Shown piece after piece: positions 6,170-13,499 of a stretch of 15,806 bases of DNA. Under the pieces are notes generated by a model. The model searched no databases and was not told the DNA's origin. It was given only the letters and a program-made list of their open reading frames with translations. The stretch comes from Promethearchaeota archaeon (GTDB lineage: Archaea; Asgardarchaeota; Lokiarchaeia; Sigyniarchaeales; SOKP01): assembly GCA_019894815.1 (NCBI GenBank), contig JAGXNU010000025.1, positions 1 through 15,806 on the forward strand, given 5' to 3'. Position 1 is the first letter of the stretch. Every line of letters begins with the position of its first letter. The position numbers and the translations under genes were made by a program.

Positions 6170-6897
6170 AAATCTAGTAAATCCCCGATTATTTTTGGGA
6201 GTACTTTCATATTTTTTACAAAAAATGGATACTGAGGTTTGAATTCTCCAGTTATGCACGATTGGATAACATATGCCCCAGTTTGAAATGCGGCTTCAAG
6301 ATATTTAGGATTATCCTCTATTATTATCGCATTTCGTGGATTTAAATTTAGATCTTTAAAAATAGCTCTATAATAATCTTTATCAAATTTCCAAGTGTTG
6401 ACCAAATCTGGTCCATAAAACTCTTTAAAATATTGAATAACACCCATTCCTTCTAGATACATCTTCATTTCAACTGATACAGCCCCAGATGCAGTATAAA
6501 GGGTGAAACCACTTGAACTAAGTTTTTTAATACTATCAATTACTCCTGGTATGGCGGATCGGATTTTTGGTATTACATATTGGTTAGCTGAATTAAAAAC
6601 TTCAATAGGGGTTATATTTTGTGGGGGAGTCTTCCCAGCTTCTTTAAACATCCCGAGTACCATGTGTTTCTTAAAGTCATTATAAAAAGTTTGGTAATCT
6701 TTAAATTTCTCTCTTCCATCTCTCAAGAAAGTATTAAAATAAGATGTGATAAGTTTTTGATTTGCATCTCCCCAAATTTCTGGATCTCCACCTAATCTTG
6801 AATAGTAATATTCCCCAGCTAATATTCTCCATTGCTTTCCACGGATTTTATTATCGTTTAAAACCCCTCCATCATCAAAAAATATTTTAACTAACAT
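6157..6897 (-). CDS. HAD-superfamily hydrolase
   Basis: A 246-residue phosphatase-like protein. Motif I is FFDDGGVLND (residues 6-15), with D8 as likely nucleophile; a glycine stands two residues later, where most HAD phosphatases have the acid/base Asp, as in the FDxGGVL subgroup. Motif II is LYTASG, a lysine (WKFDKDYY) can serve as motif III, and motif IV is AIIIEDNPKYLEAA. The stretch between motifs I and II is large enough for a helical C1 cap. The gene follows the MetE-core gene after 17 bases, so they are probably cotranscribed. There is no Shine-Dalgarno. The substrate is unknown; a phosphate ester or a haloacid-dehalogenase-like reaction are both possible. Confidence 0.85.
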   Translation of the reverse strand: MLVKIFFDDGGVLNDNKIRGKQWRILAGEYYYSRLGGDPEIWGDANQKLITSYFNTFLRDGREKFKDYQTFYNDFKKHMVLGMFKEAGKTPPQNITPIEVFNSANQYVIPKIRSAIPGVIDSIKKLSSSGFTLYTASGAVSVEMKMYLEGMGVIQYFKEFYGPDLVNTWKFDKDYYRAIFKDLNLNPRNAIIIEDNPKYLEAAFQTGAYVIQSCITGEFKPQYPFFVKNMKVLPKIIGDLLDFHNL

Positions 6898-6914
6898 TAT
6901 AAAACTAAAAATAT

Positions 6915-7967
6915 TTAGATAGTATTTCTAACCTCTTTAATTACTTGATAAGTTCTTCGTAATAATTCATGCGCGACCTGGGGAGGATTCCATCCTTTTA
7001 GCCCACAATCTGGTCCAATAAATTTTACGCGATCCTCATAATGTTTTAAGGCGAAAAGGAGATTCTTCTTGATAAATTCTTCTGAATCAATTAAACTCAT
7101 GGTACCTTCATATGTTTTAAGTTCATCATATGGGGTCCCCGCATCTAATTTTTCAGCCATTATACTATTTATATTAGTTCTTGTGATACCAACTCGTATG
7201 AATTTGTCATGCTGCTCTAAATCCTTTTTTGGGATAATATTTGAATGATCAGAAGCATATTCACAAGTTAACACGTCAATATTTTTTGCTTGGATTGGAA
7301 TGTCATATTTTTTTAATGTATGGAGGTGAATTTGAACTGTCGCATCGATTCCCTCCACTGTTTTATTAAAAGCCTTAATCAAGGCATTTTCTTCAATATT
7401 ATACATATCGACATAACCAAACGATGGTTCATCTATGGAAATTATGGAATTTTGTAGATATTTGGTATTATTCATTGATTTTTTAAGAATTGTATTGAGA
7501 GATTTTGCAATATTCATCACGATATCAGGATATAATGTAAATCCATGCTTTTTAATGTATAATTCTATAGGTCCAGTGATACATACTTTAATTTTAAGAG
7601 AATTTCCAGTCCTTTCATAATAGTCTTTTGCAAAAGATTCTAAGATAAATAGTTCTGGAATAATTGCTTTTTGGGGGTCGATTAGAGAAGGTTCTGTTTC
7701 ATAATCTTCAATAGGTTTCAGAAATTGAGTATACATGTCCATATGTTGGGGATAATTTATGATCTCAACTCCTGCGTTTAATTTTAACTGAAAGGATTGT
7801 AGAAATGGATGGATGAAATAATTATAAATTCCCCTGTTCTCAAATATATCGGCATTATTTACAATTCCCTTATATCCGGCCCAATAAAATTGCTTGAACT
7901 TGTCAATATCGATATAATCGGGTAGAGGAAAACTCCCAACATCATCGAATTTTGGAAACTCTATCAT
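6915..7967 (-). CDS. MetE C-terminal-like (core) methionine synthase family protein
   Basis: A 350-residue protein matching only the catalytic C-terminal barrel of cobalamin-independent methionine synthase; the N-terminal barrel of bacterial MetE is absent. Visible marks are VGSFPLP near the N-terminus (10-16), the substrate loop ISIDEPSFG (176-184), VQIHLHT (211-217), CEYASDH with E236, and GPDCGLKGW (318-326) with C321. In MetE the zinc ligands are His, Cys (H-x-C), Glu and Cys. Here H214, E236 and C321 are kept but the H-x-C position reads H-x-H (H216). Stand-alone cores of this kind in archaea transfer a methyl group to homocysteine from methylcobalamin or a corrinoid protein instead of polyglutamyl-folate. 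Methyl donor and product here are inferred. It is linked to the downstream HAD gene. Confidence 0.8.
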   Translation of the reverse strand: MIEFPKFDDVGSFPLPDYIDIDKFKQFYWAGYKGIVNNADIFENRGIYNYFIHPFLQSFQLKLNAGVEIINYPQHMDMYTQFLKPIEDYETEPSLIDPQKAIIPELFILESFAKDYYERTGNSLKIKVCITGPIELYIKKHGFTLYPDIVMNIAKSLNTILKKSMNNTKYLQNSIISIDEPSFGYVDMYNIEENALIKAFNKTVEGIDATVQIHLHTLKKYDIPIQAKNIDVLTCEYASDHSNIIPKKDLEQHDKFIRVGITRTNINSIMAEKLDAGTPYDELKTYEGTMSLIDSEEFIKKNLLFALKHYEDRVKFIGPDCGLKGWNPPQVAHELLRRTYQVIKEVRNTI

Positions 7968-8002
7968 TTAACTATAAGGTTATGAAATTTTGGTATTTCT
8001 AA

Positions 8003-9937
8003 TTAATCATGGTAGTATTCACTCATTAAATAATCTATTCTTTTTCCATCTAAATCAAAGAGTTGGTAAAATAGGTTATCAACGATTGCTTGGATATCTT
8101 CTTCTCTCTTATCATTTATTGCTTTGATAATCATTTCTTTAAATGATTTCTTTTCAGGATTATTTAAATAAAATGTGGTTGATTCTAATTCATCATTAAA
8201 GTCATGGACATCATAATCGCTAATTGGATTTGCTGAGTTTACAAGCAGTTTGGTCAATAGTTGAATTAATTCAATGACTGAATTCTTTTCCTTAGATTTG
8301 AATCCATTAAGGATTGGTAGTGGGATTCCTTTTTCAATTTTTGTTTTACTCCTTTTCATTGCTAAACCTCTTGCTTTAAAGACGAATCTCACAATGTTAG
8401 AATTTAAATAAGCAAGTAAAAATAAGGAAGTGAATTCTATAGGTTTTTTGGGCCATAGGAAATATGTATCTGATGTCGCGTAGTATTGATCTATAGCATA
8501 TCCAAAAACATTATCGTGAGAAATAAATTTAAAGAAGATCTTTGGGCTTTTATCATATAATGGTTCTAAATTGATTAAACCATTTCCATTTTCTTGTCTT
8601 ATATGGCTTCCCCGACGAGGATAATAGATATCTCTTGAATTCTCTTTTGCGTTTTTTAATATACCTGCAAGATCTTGCTCATATTGTTTCAAATATTTGT
8701 TTAAATTAGGATAAATTTTATATATTTGACTCGCTCTATCTCCATTTTCAAGTTTGCTAAATTCAAATTTATTAAAATATATTACATAACCTTCAAGTTC
8801 TTGAGGAATATATCCGTAAGCTATAATAGCTCGACTTTTATAGATTTTCTTTAATCTTTTTTTCTCAAGTGGGTTAAGTTTGGTAAATTCATTATTTATA
8901 TTTATTAAGATATCATCTTCCTCAATCAAGATCTGCTCGGATTCTTTTAGAATAAAAATCTCATCTTTTATTAATATCATTCCATTCCGTATACTGAAAT
9001 AATCCCCTAATAATGCAATTTTTTCGTTTTCTATACAGAAACGTTCTATCTGAGTAATAATTTCTTTAACTTCTCTTGGATAAAGCAAACTCCAATTATC
9101 ATATTGAGTTAGATCATTATTTGTTAAAGCAGAAGGGTATTTTTTAATGGAGTTATGGTTAGATCTATCAAGGATTTTTGAAAACATGAGTTTATTATAT
9201 TGATGGTCTAACAGGTTAGGATCTTTATTTTTATTTATCTGAATGACTTGGATGTATTTATCAATAATTTTTTCTTTTTCATTTGAATTCTTTTTTTGAA
9301 GCACAAATATACAATTATGTTGACCTTTAGCATCTTTGAAAATTTTAATTTTAGATAAATCTATATATTGTATCATGTAGCAATCGTTTGTAATATGAGG
9401 TTTAAGATATTTTATCCCTGTCTTCTTAGATTTAGTTAGCCAGTAATTAGTAGTGATAAAAGATAATAACCCTCCCGGTTTTAATTTATCTATTCCCAAA
9501 TGAATGAAAAAATAAAATAAATCCATATTTCCAACGAAATATTTTTTGCAAATAGAATAATTCTCTACAAGCTCTTGAAAAATTTTGGCATTATAATTTT
9601 GTCCTAAATAAGGAGGATTTCCCATAATAATATCGAACTTTTCATTTGGATTTGATCCTAAGAAATTATCAAATTTAAATTTAACATCTGGATAGTCCTC
9701 TAAAAGGGATGTTTCTAATTTTTGATCTATTTCATAAGCGGTTATATTTATAAACCCTTCACTTATCAAATGTTTAAGAAAGACACCTTTACCAGCACTA
9801 GGCTCGAGAATTTTAACTTCCTCAAGGATTTTTATGTCTTGTTTAACAAGATAAAGACTCTTAACATTTTTAACCATAAACTCCGCCATGTAATCCGGAG
9901 TAAAAATTTGACCTAATTGATTTTTATTTATATCCAT
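8003..9937 (-). CDS. N6-adenine DNA methyltransferase, TaqI/Eco57I-like (gamma class)
   Basis: A 644-residue protein. Motif X-like GQIFTPDYMAEFM is at the N-terminus (9-21), the S-adenosylmethionine motif I is EPSAGKG (45-51), and the catalytic motif IV is NPPY (107-110). This order is the gamma class, which methylates adenine N6. The long C-terminal half (about 300-560) looks like a TaqI-type target-recognition domain (for example YYPRRGSHIRQENG and the segment around YYATSDTYFLWP). There is no nuclease domain before motif X, so it is not a classical type IIG fusion, and no endonuclease gene is next to it. It may be an orphan methyltransferase, or its nuclease may be C-terminal and unrecognised. 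It interrupts otherwise metabolic genes, which fits horizontal acquisition. Confidence 0.88.
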   Translation of the reverse strand: MDINKNQLGQIFTPDYMAEFMVKNVKSLYLVKQDIKILEEVKILEPSAGKGVFLKHLISEGFINITAYEIDQKLETSLLEDYPDVKFKFDNFLGSNPNEKFDIIMGNPPYLGQNYNAKIFQELVENYSICKKYFVGNMDLFYFFIHLGIDKLKPGGLLSFITTNYWLTKSKKTGIKYLKPHITNDCYMIQYIDLSKIKIFKDAKGQHNCIFVLQKKNSNEKEKIIDKYIQVIQINKNKDPNLLDHQYNKLMFSKILDRSNHNSIKKYPSALTNNDLTQYDNWSLLYPREVKEIITQIERFCIENEKIALLGDYFSIRNGMILIKDEIFILKESEQILIEEDDILININNEFTKLNPLEKKRLKKIYKSRAIIAYGYIPQELEGYVIYFNKFEFSKLENGDRASQIYKIYPNLNKYLKQYEQDLAGILKNAKENSRDIYYPRRGSHIRQENGNGLINLEPLYDKSPKIFFKFISHDNVFGYAIDQYYATSDTYFLWPKKPIEFTSLFLLAYLNSNIVRFVFKARGLAMKRSKTKIEKGIPLPILNGFKSKEKNSVIELIQLLTKLLVNSANPISDYDVHDFNDELESTTFYLNNPEKKSFKEMIIKAINDKREEDIQAIVDNLFYQLFDLDGKRIDYLMSEYYHD

Positions 9938-9962
9938 TATTTTCTAGATTGTTGAAAGAAGC

Positions 9963-9971
9963 TAAATATTT
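9963..9971 (-). promoter_or_regulatory. TATA-like box upstream of the DNA methyltransferase
   Basis: AAATATTTA on the minus strand is centred 30 bases before the ATG at 9937, and an oligo-T tract ends the gene before it. This supports separate, near-leaderless transcription of the methyltransferase. The gene has no Shine-Dalgarno, which agrees with a leaderless message. Confidence 0.35.
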
Positions 9972-9991
9972 GAAGTTATCATAAAATAAAG

Positions 9992-10000
9992 AAAAAAAAA
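9992..10000 (-). terminator. T9 tract directly after the 60-residue flavoprotein stub
   Basis: Nine A residues on the plus strand give a T9 on the minus strand that begins at the base after the stop codon of the stub. It would end transcription from the 3-hydroxyacyl-CoA dehydrogenase or stub side before the methyltransferase. Confidence 0.5.
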
Positions 10001-10183
10001 TTACTCCTCATGATGATGTTCATGATGAACCAAAACCTTTGAAGGAATACAACCACGAGTTAAACAAGTAGCTCCAAGTTTGGTATCTTCAATTAAAGCG
10101 CATTTTAATCCCATTTGAAGTCCATAATTAAGAACGTTTAGACCGGCTCCAGATCCAATAACAACTAAATCATAAGTCTCCAT
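10001..10183 (-). pseudogene. N-terminal stub of a dihydrolipoamide dehydrogenase-like flavoprotein
   Basis: Sixty residues that match only the start of class I pyridine nucleotide-disulfide oxidoreductases (dihydrolipoamide dehydrogenase, mercuric reductase). The FAD-binding GSGAG is at 10-14, an acidic residue ends the second strand (IED, 31-33), and the redox pair C40-LTRG-C45 is followed by IPSK. The full family is about 450 residues. Here the frame stops a few residues later in VHHEHHHEE. The 63 bases that follow in any frame do not continue the family, so this is no simple frameshift; the rest has been deleted or replaced. The stub keeps its start, an intact frame and a terminator, so it might be expressed as a His-rich peptide. 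Most likely it is a remnant; a small functional protein is less likely. Confidence 0.65.
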
Positions 10184-10293
10184 AAGTTCAATTTTACTTT
10201 AATTATTTTTAAAGTTTTTACTAATTTTTTAAAGATCATACAACAATGAAACTAATTGAGATTATTGCCACTATTTAAAAAATTAACCTTGAT

Positions 10294-11484
10294 CTATTTT
10301 CTCATATTAATAAAACCGCCAGATCTCATCAATGCACAAGGTCTAAGATATGTTTTTTCGCTTATTTCCACGAATTCATCCAACATTTTAGACCATTTTA
10401 TGTAATTTCTTTTTCCAGGACCGAAAGGTCCAGGCATACTAGTTCCAGTCAACATCACATCATCAATAATTTTATAACCAGAAACTATATTCTCTTCTAA
10501 CAACTTACATCCTTCATTTAACATGATAGCCATTGACATTTCTGGATTTAAAATTCCTGCTTTTTTATCTAGGCGAATCTCTGGTTTTCCCGCGGTCCAA
10601 TCATAAAAACCTTGTCCTGTTTTTCTTCCTAAATTTCCTTCACTTACAAGTTTTGTAAGAACTTTACCGGGGGCAAAATCAGGAGAAAATATCTTTTCAT
10701 AACTTTTCAAGACATTATAAGAAGTATCTACGCCAAGATAGTCAGTTAATTCACAGGGTCCCATTGGAATTAGCTTTCTTGCTTCGGCATCGGCATCGAT
10801 TTGTTCCCAGGGAATACCTTTATCGAAAGCTTGATCGAAAATCCAACTAAGATAAATAATTGGAGGCATGAGTAATCTATTTGCAATAAATCCAGGGCTC
10901 TCTTTCTCCATTCGAACCGAGAGTCGTTTTCCTTTGAGACAAGGGAGTCGTTTTCCAATTTCAACACCAATGTCTAAGACTCTATCAGATGTTTTTTCAC
11001 CCTTCATTACTTCAACACAGCATTGAAGGACAACAGGGAGGAAAAAATGCATTCCAATAACATTTTCGGGTCTATTTGAATCTGCAGCGATGTCTGTTAT
11101 TCTAAATGTCGAAGTATTTGAAGCAAAAATGCAGTGAGCGGGTGAATTCTTCATAACTAAATTACATATTTGTTTTTTAATGTCTAATTTTTCAACGACA
11201 GCTTCAAATACAAAATCACTCTCTTTAACTGCAGATGATAAATCTATTGATTTTCTGCATCTTGACATGATATTAGAAATGGATGCCCCTTCCTCTAGCT
11301 TACCTTTTATCTGGGCTTTTTTTAAACCCCCTTCAATTTTAGCTAAACCATTATTAAGGATATTTTCTTTAATATCAACTAATGTTACTTTAAATCCCGC
11401 CATTAAAGCAACTTGGGCAATTCCATACCCCATGACTCCAGCTCCTATAACTGTAATGTTTTTAATCTTACTAATATCCACCAT
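10294..11484 (-). CDS. 3-hydroxyacyl-CoA dehydrogenase
   Basis: A 396-residue NAD-dependent enzyme that interconverts 3-hydroxyacyl-CoA and 3-oxoacyl-CoA. The Rossmann loop GAGVMGYGIA is at 14-23 with a closing VDIKE. The catalytic set is complete: S125 (SNTSTF), H146 (GMHFFLPV), E158 and N202 (PGFIANRL). The C-terminal part carries a full 3HCDH helical domain (PMGPCELTDYLG...GRKTGQGFYDW) and then about 100 more residues that look like a second, degenerate copy (from about 305; TSMPGPFGPGK). The enoyl-CoA hydratase domain seen in some archaeal fusions is absent. A TATA-like box 28 bases before the ATG suggests a leaderless message. It suits fatty-acid or butyryl-CoA metabolism; acyl-chain preference is unknown. 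Confidence 0.92.
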   Translation of the reverse strand: MVDISKIKNITVIGAGVMGYGIAQVALMAGFKVTLVDIKENILNNGLAKIEGGLKKAQIKGKLEEGASISNIMSRCRKSIDLSSAVKESDFVFEAVVEKLDIKKQICNLVMKNSPAHCIFASNTSTFRITDIAADSNRPENVIGMHFFLPVVLQCCVEVMKGEKTSDRVLDIGVEIGKRLPCLKGKRLSVRMEKESPGFIANRLLMPPIIYLSWIFDQAFDKGIPWEQIDADAEARKLIPMGPCELTDYLGVDTSYNVLKSYEKIFSPDFAPGKVLTKLVSEGNLGRKTGQGFYDWTAGKPEIRLDKKAGILNPEMSMAIMLNEGCKLLEENIVSGYKIIDDVMLTGTSMPGPFGPGKRNYIKWSKMLDEFVEISEKTYLRPCALMRSGGFINMRK

Positions 11485-11845
11485 CTTGCATGCAAACTCT
11501 ATGATATTTTAATATAATCTTTGATATTAATCGTTAATTTAAAAACATTAGAGATAGCTTTTTTTTGACGTTAAGGAAAGTCGGTTAAACAAAAGATAAA
11601 TAAAATAAAATCTTGGAGTTTGGGAATTTTTTTAAATTCATTCATCTTAATTTTTAAATCTGATCATCATGTTGATATTTTTGATGATTATTTAGAAAAT
11701 CGTCATTAAAATTATACTAATTATCAATATGACAACAAATTTAGTCATAATAAATGGTTACCTTTGATCTAAAAAAATTAAATTTTAATAATTTCATTAA
11801 TTTATTAATCACAAGTATTTTAAAAAAAAAAAAGGTAGATATCAA
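11485..11845. promoter_or_regulatory. Divergent gap between 3-hydroxyacyl-CoA dehydrogenase and metV
   Basis: These 361 bases hold no credible gene. On the minus side TTATATTAAAAT (11506-11517) is a TATA-like box and TTGCATGCAA (11486-11495), a perfect 10-base palindrome, lies between it and the ATG. In the middle ATCATCA (11663-11669) and TGATGAT (11682-11688) can form a hairpin with a 12-base loop. On the plus side the stretch ends with a run of 12 A (11822-11833) and a Shine-Dalgarno-like AGGTAG ahead of the metV start. An ATG at 11754 opens only a 33-codon frame that is out of frame with metV. Confidence 0.5.
11833..11838 (+). promoter_or_regulatory. Ribosome binding site that decides the metV start
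   Basis: AGGTAG lies 7 bases before the ATT at 11846. No ATG, GTG or TTG exists in frame between the upstream stop (11798-11800) and the first cysteine pair of MetV, so this site is the main guide to the start. Confidence 0.5.
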
Positions 11846-12511
11846 ATTACAATAATTACTACTAAAAAACCATTTGAAGAAATTCTTACCACTTTAAAAG
11901 ATGTTAAGAATATCGCAATCGTTTCCTGTGCTAGCTGTGCTGCTATGTGTCAAACGGGTGGAACTGAAGGTGCTAAGGAAATGGCGGAGAAACTGGAGTC
12001 GGAGGGCTTCAATATCACCACCGTAATCGTTCCTGAGGAAGTTTGTGATAATCGAGTTATGAAAAAAGACGCTCGCAATATTGAAGAAGAACTTCAACAT
12101 ACTGATGCTATACTTACTCTAAGTTGTGGACTTGGGGTTGCAAGTATTACCGAAGTTCTTTCAAACAAATTTCCTCTGATACCTGTATTTGTTGGGACTA
12201 ATACTGAATTTATGGGTATGACAGAACGAATTGGACGTTTTTACATGCGCTGTCAAGGCTGCGGTGATTGCCTTTTGAATGAAACTGGAGGAATATGTCC
12301 CATTACGACATGTGCCAAAGCTCTAATGAATGGTCCATGTGGAGGAATGGTTGAGGGCATGTGTGAAGTAGGTAATTATGAGAAAGATTGCGGATGGGTT
12401 TTGATATATAAACGCTTGAAACAACTTGGACGATTAGATCTATTCTCAAAGCTAAGAGAACCTCGCAATTGGAGCGAAAGTGGTCATCAAAGAGAAGTTG
12501 TATGGAGGTAG
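11846..12511 (+). CDS. metV: MetV, zinc-finger subunit of methylene-tetrahydrofolate reductase
   Basis: A 221-residue protein if started at ATT (11846). The N-terminal half has the MetV marks KKPFEEIL, then a nucleotide-binding-like strand ending in C28-AS-C31-AAM-C35-QTGG. The C-terminal half is the cysteine-rich MTHFR C-terminal zinc-finger region: CQGCGDCLLNETGGICPITTC, NGPCGGM, GMCEVG and CGW. In acetogens MetV pairs with MetF and helps carry electrons to it. metF starts 7 bases after the stop. Starting at the first ATG (11945) would remove C28 and C31 and the conserved N-terminus, so the true start lies upstream. With no ATG, GTG or TTG in frame, ATT at 11846 (AGGTAG 7 bases before) or ATA at 11852 is most likely. 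An ATG lost to sequencing error is the alternative. Confidence 0.85.
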   Translation: MTIITTKKPFEEILTTLKDVKNIAIVSCASCAAMCQTGGTEGAKEMAEKLESEGFNITTVIVPEEVCDNRVMKKDARNIEEELQHTDAILTLSCGLGVASITEVLSNKFPLIPVFVGTNTEFMGMTERIGRFYMRCQGCGDCLLNETGGICPITTCAKALMNGPCGGMVEGMCEVGNYEKDCGWVLIYKRLKQLGRLDLFSKLREPRNWSESGHQREVVWR

Positions 12512-12518
12512 AAAAAAA

Positions 12519-13448
12519 ATGACAGAAGCAAAATCATATTCAAAATTAGGGGAAGCCCTTGCAAAGGGCGAATTTATATTGACAGGGGAACTTGAACCAG
12601 AAAAAACGTGTGATCTTTCCCATACCATCGAAGAAGCGAAGCAGATGGCTCCGTATGTTATTGCCGCAAATGTAACAGATAGTCCTTTGGGGATAGTGAC
12701 AATAAATTCTATGGCAGCTACCCATTTAATTCAAAAAGCTACCGGTTTGGAATGCGTCTGGCAGATGACCGTGAGAGACGTTAATAAACTAGGTATTGCC
12801 GGCATGATCATGGGCGCGCAAGCTCTTGGGATTCATAATATACTCTCTCTCACTGGAGATCACACGGCAATGGGAGATTTGCCCGAATCTAAACCAGTTT
12901 TCGATCTTGATTCAGCAACTTTAATTAAACTTGTGCGCGAAATGGTTGATAAAGGTTCTATCAATGGTCATGAGATTGAAGATCCTCCAAAATTACATGT
13001 GGGTGGCGCAGCAAACCCTAACTCTAATCCAATGGAGCCAGAAATCTTGAAAATTGGTAGAAAAGCAGAAGCGGGTTGCGAATTTATACAAACCCAAGTA
13101 GTTTACGATCTTGATCGCACGATAGAATTTTTAACAGGAATCAGGAAGTATAAAGTACCTATCCTGCTCGGAATCTTTCCGATGAAGTCGTATGGAATTG
13201 CTAAAGGTTTCGATACATTTGTCCCGGGTGTCAGCGTCCCCAAGGAGATCTTGGCTAAGTGGAAGAGTGTAAAGAAGGATGTCACTGACAAAAAACAACA
13301 AAAGGAGTTGTACGACCAATATAATTATGACCTTTTCAAGCCTTTCATTGGTGAACTTAAACGTAAAAAATTAATTGACGGAATCCATTGTATGGCCGTA
13401 CATTACCCCCGAATATTCCCTAAATTAAACGATATTATCAGAGGATAG
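12519..13448 (+). CDS. metF: MetF, methylene-tetrahydrofolate reductase
   Basis: A 309-residue flavin-dependent TIM-barrel enzyme that reduces methylene- to methyl-tetrahydrofolate (or pterin) in the methyl branch of the Wood-Ljungdahl pathway. Visible family marks are the GELEPEKT strand with E24/E26 in the place of the catalytic Glu, NVTDSP (51-56), the LTGDH loop (111-115; LRGD in bacteria), GGAANPNSNP (162-171) and FIQTQVVYD (189-197). The start at 12519 is set by GGAGG (12504-12508), which overlaps the end of metV; an ATG at 12480 in the same frame lies inside metV with no ribosome site and is rejected. It is cotranscribed with metV and ended by a hairpin terminator. The carrier (folate or methanopterin) and electron donor cannot be read here; no hdrABC or rnfC2-like gene follows. 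Confidence 0.93.
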   Translation: MTEAKSYSKLGEALAKGEFILTGELEPEKTCDLSHTIEEAKQMAPYVIAANVTDSPLGIVTINSMAATHLIQKATGLECVWQMTVRDVNKLGIAGMIMGAQALGIHNILSLTGDHTAMGDLPESKPVFDLDSATLIKLVREMVDKGSINGHEIEDPPKLHVGGAANPNSNPMEPEILKIGRKAEAGCEFIQTQVVYDLDRTIEFLTGIRKYKVPILLGIFPMKSYGIAKGFDTFVPGVSVPKEILAKWKSVKKDVTDKKQQKELYDQYNYDLFKPFIGELKRKKLIDGIHCMAVHYPRIFPKLNDIIRG

Positions 13449-13479
13449 AATTTATTCTATAACCTCTTTTATTTTTTTT
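13441..13479 (+). terminator. Hairpin plus T-tract terminator of metVF
   Basis: GAGG-ATAGAAT, a TT loop, ATTCTAT, AA bulge and CCTC form an 11-pair stem (13441-13466), followed by TTTTATTTTTTTT (13467-13479). The left arm contains the metF stop codon TAG (13446-13448). This is a bacterial-looking intrinsic terminator layout. Confidence 0.75.
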
Positions 13480-13499
13480 GTTAATTTAACATTTTTCAT

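Noticed and set aside
11754..11855. Possible 33-codon leader peptide frame from ATG 11754 upstream of metV
   Set aside because: Its composition is that of random AT-rich DNA and it has no family resemblance; kept only as a note on frame slippage.
11945..11947. ATG at 11945 as the start of metV
   Set aside because: It would cut off the conserved KKPFEEIL segment and two of the three N-terminal cysteines.
12480..12518. Longer N-terminus of metF from the ATG at 12480
   Set aside because: It overlaps the end of metV, has no ribosome site, and GGAGG points to the ATG at 12519, where MetF-like sequence begins.
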